From Candidatus Latescibacterota bacterium (GTDB lineage: Bacteria > Latescibacterota > MVCY01 > DTYK01), in NCBI GenBank assembly GCA_012961925.1, contig DTYK01000139.1, forward strand, positions 1 to 22,236: a stretch of 22,236 nucleotides of DNA, in the 5' to 3' direction. Of the stretch, positions 17,323 through 22,236 are shown one piece after another. The notes beneath the pieces are model-generated. The model was not told where the DNA came from. It saw only the letters and a list, made by a program, of their open reading frames with translations, and did no database searches. Each line of letters opens with the position of its first letter. Position 1 is the first letter of the stretch. Made by a program: the position numbers and the translations under genes.

Positions 17323-18204
17323 TTATGTTCTGCCGGTACAGGCCCGTCGGGAATTTAGCCTCACGGCAACCCATGTACAGAACCACCCGATAAGGACTCC
17401 GCCGATGACGTCGGTAGCATAATGATACCGGTTGTAGACCGTTGCGATGAAAAGGCTCAGTATAATGGGCAAAAAAGGGTAGAAGGCAGATCGTTCGTAT
17501 CTGTAAGAAAATATCAACGTAACCATAGCTGCAGCCACATGGGAACTGGGAAAGGCACCACCATGGATCCCTCCCATGTTCTGAACGAAGTCCTCCAGGG
17601 ACTTGAAGAACCCACCCTCAAGGTAAGGAATCGATTGGAGATGAGAGAGTGTACGATGGGGGCCTTCGGCCGGAATAAGCAGAAACATGATGTAGCTCAG
17701 ATAATATCCGAGCGATACAGCCAAAAAGAACTCTTGAAACTCCTTCTCCTTGCCTTTGGCGTATAGAACCCCGCCAAGGATGGGGATCAGTAGGAAGTAG
17801 AACAGATAGGCAAAGGACATATATTCTGTAAGCCAGGGGGTGGCAATCTTCTCAAGCAGCACTGTGGGATGGCCGCTGAACAGAACACGATCGATCACGA
17901 TAAGGTAGCGGTCTGCCCAGAAAGGAAATATGAGGGTTGCGATTTTGTCAATCTCTTCGAACAGGGGGCCGAAGAGAAAAAGAGGATACCAGTTCCTGGC
18001 AAATGTTATCAGCCTGTTTGACGAGGGATTGGTGGCCCTCACCAGGAGAAGGATGATACTGCTGACCAAAAGGTGGGATAGTATGTAAACAGATCTTCCG
18101 CGGAGTTCTGAGCCGAAGATGAGGATTATCAGGGCCACAATGAGCAGATATCCGATTGTAACGACATCGACCGTCCTTAAGGAGGATCTGTAATTATCTT
18201 GCAT
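17323..18204 (-). CDS. PAP2-family membrane phosphotransferase/phosphatase, Aur1/Ipt1-like
   Basis: A 293-residue multi-pass membrane protein with about seven hydrophobic helices. It carries the lipid phosphatase/phosphotransferase motifs GPHR (181-184), GAFPSSHV (216-223, His222) and YNRYHYATD (257-265, with Arg259, His261 and Asp265). The second and third are typical of the PAP2_3 subgroup, which includes inositolphosphorylceramide synthases and many bacterial lipid phosphatases. The active site should face outside the cytoplasm. Two starts are possible. ATG 18204 has AAAGGA 7 bases upstream, while ATG 18249 adds a charged 15-residue N-terminus with only a GAGG site. I prefer 18204, though the gene could begin at 18249. 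Its neighbours are a divergent DUF362 protein and, further on, a YghO/BcerS-like acyltransferase, which hints at sphingolipid or isoprenoid-lipid work. The reaction is inferred. Confidence 0.85.
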   Translation of the reverse strand: MQDNYRSSLRTVDVVTIGYLLIVALIILIFGSELRGRSVYILSHLLVSSIILLLVRATNPSSNRLITFARNWYPLFLFGPLFEEIDKIATLIFPFWADRYLIVIDRVLFSGHPTVLLEKIATPWLTEYMSFAYLFYFLLIPILGGVLYAKGKEKEFQEFFLAVSLGYYLSYIMFLLIPAEGPHRTLSHLQSIPYLEGGFFKSLEDFVQNMGGIHGGAFPSSHVAAAMVTLIFSYRYERSAFYPFLPIILSLFIATVYNRYHYATDVIGGVLIGWFCTWVAVRLNSRRACTGRT

Positions 18205-18299
18205 TTTCGCTTCCTTTTTATTAATTTGTTGGAGTCTGCGCTTTAGCATTTCATCCTCAAAAGGTAGATTGTTAAATATACCTGGATCAAGGAGAACCT
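18205..18299. promoter_or_regulatory. divergent promoter region between PAP2 and DUF362 genes
   Basis: The 95 bases between the two divergent genes contain a TTAAATATA stretch (18272-18280). Read on either strand it could serve as a -10 element: TAAATA on plus, TATATT on minus. No convincing -35 box is visible on either side. The plus-strand gene has AAGGAG at 18289-18294, 5 bases before its ATG. The region is the only place a promoter for these two genes can lie. Confidence 0.35.
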
Positions 18300-19439
18300 A
18301 TGTCTACTGTGGCTATAGTCCGCTGTGATAGCTACGTTGAAGAAGTCGTAAAAAAAGCGGTTACGGAGGTACTTGAACTTCTTGGCGGGGTGGAGAAATT
18401 GATACAACCCAGCCACCAGATATTTATCAAACCGAACCTGGCCGGTCCATACCCACCTGACAGGCAGGTCACCACCCACCCATCGGTTGTTAAGGCCCTG
18501 ACCCAACAGTTACAGTCCTTTGGGGCCCGGATAACAATCGGTGATAGTCCGTCTGGTCTTCATAACCCGGCGTATCTGCGCATGCTTTACAGGATGACCG
18601 GTATGGAAAAGGTCGCCCACGAGACCGGCGCCGTCCTCAATTATAACATCGCTTCCCGGGAAGTCAGCTATCCAGAGGGCAAACAGCTCAGACGACTCAC
18701 CCTCCTCAGCCCTCTGCTTGACTCTGAGTCCATCGTCACCGTACCGAAACTAAAGACCCACCTCTTCACAAAGATTACCGGCGCGGTTAAGGTCCTCTAT
18801 GGGGCTGTACCTGGCGTAATGAAGATAGCCTACCATTCAAGATTTCAGGATCCGCTACAGTTTTCACAGATGCTTGTAGATATCTACCGTTATTTGAACC
18901 CCCGGTTTACCCTTGTGGATGGAGTAGTCGGTATGGAGGGCAACGGTCCTGCATGGGGTCAGCCGAGAAAACTGGGACTGATCATAGCCGGAGAAGATAG
19001 CCTCGCAGTGGATTGGGTTATCAGCCGGATCATTAACTTAGACCCCTTCGACGTTCCCGTCTTCGGGTCGGACGGCATCCCCATCCCACGCATCGTCGGA
19101 ATGGATCTGGAAGAGGCCAGGGTAACCGATTTCCGCCTTCCAGCGCCAACAAGGGTGAGTGACGGACTCATCGCCATCCGATGGGTGCCCAAATCCCTCC
19201 GTGACAGGTTAGGATACCACCTCCTTTCCAAACCCTTCATCGACGAGAGCAAGTGCACAGGCTGCAGCACCTGCGCTAAGTCCTGCCCTCAGCAGACAAT
19301 AGAGATCATCAAAGGAAAAGCAAGGATCGATCACGGGAATTGTATCCGGTGTTGGTGTTGCAACGAAGTATGTCCCCAGGGGGCGGTCATCTTGAAGCAG
19401 TCACTCTTGGGCAGACTATCTACCCGGCTTCAAGGTTGA
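18300..19439 (+). CDS. DUF362 protein with C-terminal two-cluster ferredoxin domain
   Basis: A 379-residue cytoplasmic iron-sulfur protein. The DUF362 domain covers about residues 1-290, with the family features KPNLAGPYPPDRQVTTHP (44-61), GDSPSG (81-86), KLKTH, and VDGVVGMEGNGPAWG. The last 65 residues are a bacterial-type ferredoxin domain with CTGCSTCAKSCP and CIRCWCCNEVCP, which should bind two [4Fe-4S] clusters. DUF362 proteins are mostly uncharacterised; electron transfer to an unknown partner is the usual inference. The ATG at 18300 has AAGGAG at the right distance. The gene converges on the YghO-like gene with only 7 bases between stops, and diverges from the PAP2 gene. Some relatives sit near lipid or cofactor genes. 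Family assignment is secure; the substrate is unknown. Confidence 0.88.
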   Translation: MSTVAIVRCDSYVEEVVKKAVTEVLELLGGVEKLIQPSHQIFIKPNLAGPYPPDRQVTTHPSVVKALTQQLQSFGARITIGDSPSGLHNPAYLRMLYRMTGMEKVAHETGAVLNYNIASREVSYPEGKQLRRLTLLSPLLDSESIVTVPKLKTHLFTKITGAVKVLYGAVPGVMKIAYHSRFQDPLQFSQMLVDIYRYLNPRFTLVDGVVGMEGNGPAWGQPRKLGLIIAGEDSLAVDWVISRIINLDPFDVPVFGSDGIPIPRIVGMDLEEARVTDFRLPAPTRVSDGLIAIRWVPKSLRDRLGYHLLSKPFIDESKCTGCSTCAKSCPQQTIEIIKGKARIDHGNCIRCWCCNEVCPQGAVILKQSLLGRLSTRLQG

Positions 19440-19446
19440 GTTCCCA

Positions 19447-20559
19447 TTAAATCTCTATCTCGTAAATCCGATACTTCTTGTACAGTTTCCCACCCATCAT
19501 TTCGATGGCTCTATTTATGAGCAGGTTGTCTTCAAGAGTCCACGAGACCTCACCGCCAACATAGCCCTTCTCTCGTGCCGTAAGAAGGGTTCGCATGTAG
19601 AGAAGTGAATCGATCCCCCTCTTTCGATAGCCCTCCTTTATCCCAAGGGTGAGCAGTCGTGCCTGTTTGATCTTTCTCGAGAACCACAACAGCTTGATGA
19701 CACCAACCGGACCCAACCGTCCGTTCAACCTTTTAAGGACCTGGTTATAATCTGGAAGGGCCATCGAGAAGGCAACCGGCTCGCCATCGACCTCGGCAAT
19801 AAGGACCAGCTCTGGAACCACGATTCGCTTCAATAGTTTGGCCAGATGGTCGAACTCCTCATCGGTCATGGGGACAAAGCCCCAATTCCCGGACCAGGCT
19901 GAATTGTATATCGCCTTTATCCTCTCCACCTCCTGGTCGAAGTCCTTCATGTTCAAATGCCTGACCCTCACCCCCTGGCGTTCGCTCATCTTCTTAAAGA
20001 TCCTTCTCACCTTCTCAGACGGCCGGAGGGACGAATCGATCCAGAAGGCAAATAGGTCTCTGGCCTTATGAAGACCGTATCTCTCCATAAATCCCTTGTA
20101 ATATCGAGGGTTGTATGTCATCATAATAAGCGGGGAAGAGTCAAACCCCTCTATCAGGAGGCCACACTCCTCGTTTGTGGAGAAGTTCATCGGCCCCCGC
20201 ATTACCTCCATACCTCTCTGTTTCAACCATTTCCTTGCAACAGTTAGAAGACGTTCGGCTATACTATAGTCTGGCAAAGCTTCGAAGAACCCGAAAAACC
20301 CCGTCTTCTCATTGTGGAAACGGTTGTGATTCTCATTCACAATTGCAGCGATCCTCCCCACGGTATCCCCGTTCTCCCGCGCCAGGAAAAGTTCCACACG
20401 GGCATGCTGGTAAAAGGGGTTCTTTTGGGGGTTAAACAGGTCTTTCTGCTCCCGGACCAAGGGGGGAACCCAGAACCTGTCTCCATGGTAAACCTTCCAT
20501 GGCAACATTATGAAGTCGTGCAAATCCTTCTTGCCTTTTATCGCATGAACTCTGACCAT
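19447..20559 (-). CDS. YghO/BcerS-like GNAT-superfamily protein
   Basis: A 370-residue protein of the YghO type. Conserved family stretches are WKVYHGDRFWVPPL (about 21-34), GRIAAIVNENHNRFH, RGPMNFSTNEECGLLIEGF and MMTYNPRYYKGFMERYG. The C-terminal 70 residues look like a GNAT acyl-CoA-binding fold with GIKEGYRKRGIDSLLY (306-321) and WTLEDNLLINRAIEMMGG. The family includes the bacterial ceramide synthase of Caulobacter and others, alongside many proteins of unknown role. An acyl-CoA-dependent N-acyltransferase acting on a long-chain amine or amino acid is plausible, but the substrate is not predictable here. ATG 20559 is preceded by AAGGAGAG and AAGGAACA. It is the third gene of the macro-Nudix/rtcA operon, starting 22 bases after rtcA stops, and converges on the DUF362 gene. 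Confidence 0.8.
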   Translation of the reverse strand: MVRVHAIKGKKDLHDFIMLPWKVYHGDRFWVPPLVREQKDLFNPQKNPFYQHARVELFLARENGDTVGRIAAIVNENHNRFHNEKTGFFGFFEALPDYSIAERLLTVARKWLKQRGMEVMRGPMNFSTNEECGLLIEGFDSSPLIMMTYNPRYYKGFMERYGLHKARDLFAFWIDSSLRPSEKVRRIFKKMSERQGVRVRHLNMKDFDQEVERIKAIYNSAWSGNWGFVPMTDEEFDHLAKLLKRIVVPELVLIAEVDGEPVAFSMALPDYNQVLKRLNGRLGPVGVIKLLWFSRKIKQARLLTLGIKEGYRKRGIDSLLYMRTLLTAREKGYVGGEVSWTLEDNLLINRAIEMMGGKLYKKYRIYEIEI

Positions 20560-20581
20560 TGTTCCTTACTCTCCTTGTCAT

Positions 20582-21586
20582 TTACTTCTGGACGCTGATC
20601 GTCCTGCCCGCTATTTGAAACCTGACAGGTAGAAACTTCTCTATGACGAAGGCGTTGGCCTGGCAATGATCTGTTATCCTGCTCACCTGAATCCTCCCTC
20701 CAGCAAGGGCAAGATAGGGTAACAACTGGTCACCAGCGTATGAGTCAACCGGCCCACCCTCGAACTCGGATATCAAAGACCTTGCGGCCTCTCTGCCTAC
20801 TTCCTCGGCCTTTTTCCCTGGTTCACCGAGACCGTTGCCACCGATCACGGAATTTGCGGTCTCTACCCACACCTGTATCCCCGAGCCCGGGCACAGGGAC
20901 GGAGAATACCTCACTTCTATCAAAGGCTCTACCTTGAAATGGTCGAACAGGAGCTTTTCACAGGCCTCCCGCTGTCTTTCGGCGACCTTCCTCTTCTCCA
21001 GGGAATCCGATGCGACCGAGATCCCCTTTATGGATACTATCCCACCCCTCTCTGTGATATCAAGCGGTCTGAACCTGGCCCTTCTCGTCCTGACCTCCAC
21101 CTCTGCCCCACCCTGGGGATAAAAGCCCTCCCGCATGACACCCATCTCGATCTCATATCCCATCCTCTTCAGGAGAGGGCTCAATACGTTCTGGAGATAC
21201 GCTATCGGAACAGCCCATTTTCCGTAGGTGGCCCCACCTTTAATCCTTATGCGCAGAGATCTCTGAAGGGCCGGGATAAGAAGGGCCTGCGAGACCAAAC
21301 CTACAGACCCGGCTGTGGCGATATTCACATTAAGACCTCCCTCTCTGGTCCGATGCGGGTAAAATTCTATTCTGGTAGACCCTATCTGCGCTCCGACGAG
21401 TTCGCCCGAGCAGAGCTCGGCAACCGCCTTGATAGCCTGCAGGTGTTGTTCCCTCAGACCGGGATTGCTCCTTTTTGCACGTACGTTAGTAATCCTACAG
21501 GCCTTACCGGTAAGGGCAGATAAACCGACCGCAGTCCGAAGTATCTGCCCACCACCGGAAGCAAATCCCCCATCTATCTCGATCAT
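20582..21586 (-). CDS. rtcA: RNA 3'-terminal phosphate cyclase
   Basis: A 334-residue cytoplasmic enzyme matching RtcA in length (E. coli about 338). It converts RNA 3'-phosphate ends to 2',3'-cyclic phosphates using ATP through a covalent enzyme-AMP. Recognised motifs are GGGQILRTAVGLSALTG near the N-terminus, RAKRSNPGLREQHLQAIKA, REGFYPQGGAEVEVR (the RtcA signature, with GGA in place of the usual GGG), and ITDHCQANAFVIEKFLPV, where His307 is the likely adenylated histidine (E. coli His309). The start is ATG 21586, after the near-perfect site GGAGGTGAG. A GTG 12 bases upstream overlaps that site and is less likely. It sits between a macro-Nudix fusion and a YghO-like gene. A hairpin covers part of the ribosome binding site (21594-21615). 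No RtcB ligase is visible in the window. Confidence 0.95.
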   Translation of the reverse strand: MIEIDGGFASGGGQILRTAVGLSALTGKACRITNVRAKRSNPGLREQHLQAIKAVAELCSGELVGAQIGSTRIEFYPHRTREGGLNVNIATAGSVGLVSQALLIPALQRSLRIRIKGGATYGKWAVPIAYLQNVLSPLLKRMGYEIEMGVMREGFYPQGGAEVEVRTRRARFRPLDITERGGIVSIKGISVASDSLEKRKVAERQREACEKLLFDHFKVEPLIEVRYSPSLCPGSGIQVWVETANSVIGGNGLGEPGKKAEEVGREAARSLISEFEGGPVDSYAGDQLLPYLALAGGRIQVSRITDHCQANAFVIEKFLPVRFQIAGRTISVQK

Positions 21587-21593
21587 CTCACCT

Positions 21594-21615
21594 CCCACAT
21601 CGCTGGAAATGTGGG
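21594..21615 (-). promoter_or_regulatory. hairpin overlapping the rtcA ribosome binding site
   Basis: On the minus strand a perfect 7-bp stem (CCCACAT/ATGTGGG) closes an 8-base loop (TTCCAGCG). The 3' arm ends in the GGG that begins the rtcA Shine-Dalgarno GGGAGGTGAG, 8 bases before the ATG. Pairing would hide part of the ribosome binding site, and ribosomes finishing the upstream macro-Nudix gene, whose stop lies only 22 bases before the stem, could open it. Such coupling is an inference; the stem itself is visible. Confidence 0.5.
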
Positions 21616-21636
21616 TTCCGCTTTGCTTCGCCTACT

Positions 21637-22236
21637 CTATCGCTTAAGAAAATTAGATCCCGTCTCCAATTTTGCCTTGAAGTAATCATCGATTATCTTT
21701 TTATGGTCGAAGGCCAATTCCTCAGGGAGGTTCTCCCTGTTGAATATCCTCAGTTCTTCTGCATCATCACTTGCCTTTGGGATCCCCCTGCCCCGGGCTA
21801 CGAACACGGTGGATATCGTATGGCCACGGGGATCCCTTGTCGGATCTGAGTATGTATGAAACTGCCTCAACCCCTCAAGGTCCAGTCCTGTCTCCTCCTT
21901 TGCCTCCCTTACCACCGCCTCTTCCAGGCTCTCGCCATAATCCACAAAGCCTCCCGGGATAGCCCATCCATACGGAGGATTCTTCCTCCTGATCAGGACT
22001 ATCCCATCATCCATCTCAATGATCACATCCACGGTAGGGATAGGGTTACATTGTGTCTTCCCTTCCGTATATTCAAGGTGTTCCGATATGGCCCTTTCGA
22101 ACGCAGAGAAGGTATTCGCGTCAAAGAGGACGAAGACAACCTCCTTCAGCGCCGACGGGGTCTCAAGGTGCCTTATGACCTCCTCGATCATTACCCTCGC
22201 CGCCTTTTCCGGGGTAAATCCTCCCACTCCACATCC
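21637..22236 (-). CDS. macro domain-Nudix hydrolase fusion, N-terminus beyond window
   Basis: At least 199 residues; the reading frame runs through the window edge (GCGVGGF... from 22236), so the true start lies outside. The visible N-terminal 55 residues match the end of a macro domain: GVGGFTPEKAARVMIEEVIRHL, then VVFVLFDANTFSAFERAI, the classic last helix and strand pattern. A complete Nudix domain follows, with the box GFVDYGESLEEAVVREAKE/ETGL in the usual G-x5-E-x7-REU-x-EE-x-GU spacing (residues 96-118 of the visible part). Macro domains bind ADP-ribose and may hydrolyse ADP-ribose phosphates. ADP-ribose pyrophosphatases are Nudix enzymes, so the fusion probably processes ADP-ribose derivatives in two steps. 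An internal GTG at 22227 would give a Nudix-only protein but has no special support. It is the first visible gene of the operon with rtcA. Confidence 0.88.
   Translation of the reverse strand, partial: GCGVGGFTPEKAARVMIEEVIRHLETPSALKEVVFVLFDANTFSAFERAISEHLEYTEGKTQCNPIPTVDVIIEMDDGIVLIRRKNPPYGWAIPGGFVDYGESLEEAVVREAKEETGLDLEGLRQFHTYSDPTRDPRGHTISTVFVARGRGIPKASDDAEELRIFNRENLPEELAFDHKKIIDDYFKAKLETGSNFLKR

Noticed and set aside
20939..21523. 194-codon plus-strand open frame opposite rtcA.
   Set aside because: It is antisense to conserved RtcA motifs, and its translation has no recognisable family pattern.

Overview
The window looks like chromosomal DNA of a diderm (Gram-negative) bacterium. It encodes two beta-barrel outer-membrane proteins, a TonB-dependent receptor, two lipoproteins with clear lipoboxes, and secreted proteins with Sec signal peptides. 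The very large secreted protein built of carboxypeptidase-regulatory-like (CRD) repeats, its C-terminal FlgD-like 'NPFSP' domain, and its PorV/FadL-like partners are typical of the FCB superphylum and neighbouring candidate phyla (Latescibacteria, Zixibacteria, WOR-3, Poribacteria and similar). The phylum cannot be fixed from this window. GC content looks moderate, genes are tightly packed, and most starts have strong Shine-Dalgarno sequences. I saw no transposase, CRISPR array, rRNA or convincing tRNA.

Region 1 (53-11202, minus strand) is a three-gene transcription unit: a FadL/PorV-like outer-membrane protein, a 2797-residue secreted CRD-repeat protein (about 22 tandem domains), and a PorV/PorQ-like outer-membrane protein. 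The arrangement suggests a large surface protein exported with dedicated outer-membrane partners, possibly by a type IX-like route. Its promoter faces that of a fructokinase-like PfkB sugar kinase gene (11409-12368, plus). That gene ends in a palindrome shared with the next, convergent operon.

Region 2 (12419-17212, minus strand) is a compact four-gene operon: radical SAM/SPASM enzyme, lipoprotein, TonB-dependent receptor, lipoprotein. Gaps are 3 to 41 bases. Pairing a maturase-type radical SAM enzyme with an uptake receptor and two lipoproteins of unknown function is the best candidate here for an undescribed system.

Region 3 (17323-20559) holds an Aur1/Ipt1-like PAP2 membrane enzyme, a divergent DUF362 protein with a two-cluster ferredoxin domain, and a YghO-type GNAT protein related to bacterial ceramide synthase. 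Together they hint at (glyco/phospho)lipid chemistry. The GNAT gene is also the last gene of an RNA-end and nucleotide-processing operon (Region 4, 20582-22236, minus): a macro-domain/Nudix fusion cut by the window edge, then RNA 3'-terminal phosphate cyclase RtcA, whose ribosome binding site lies against a 7-bp hairpin.
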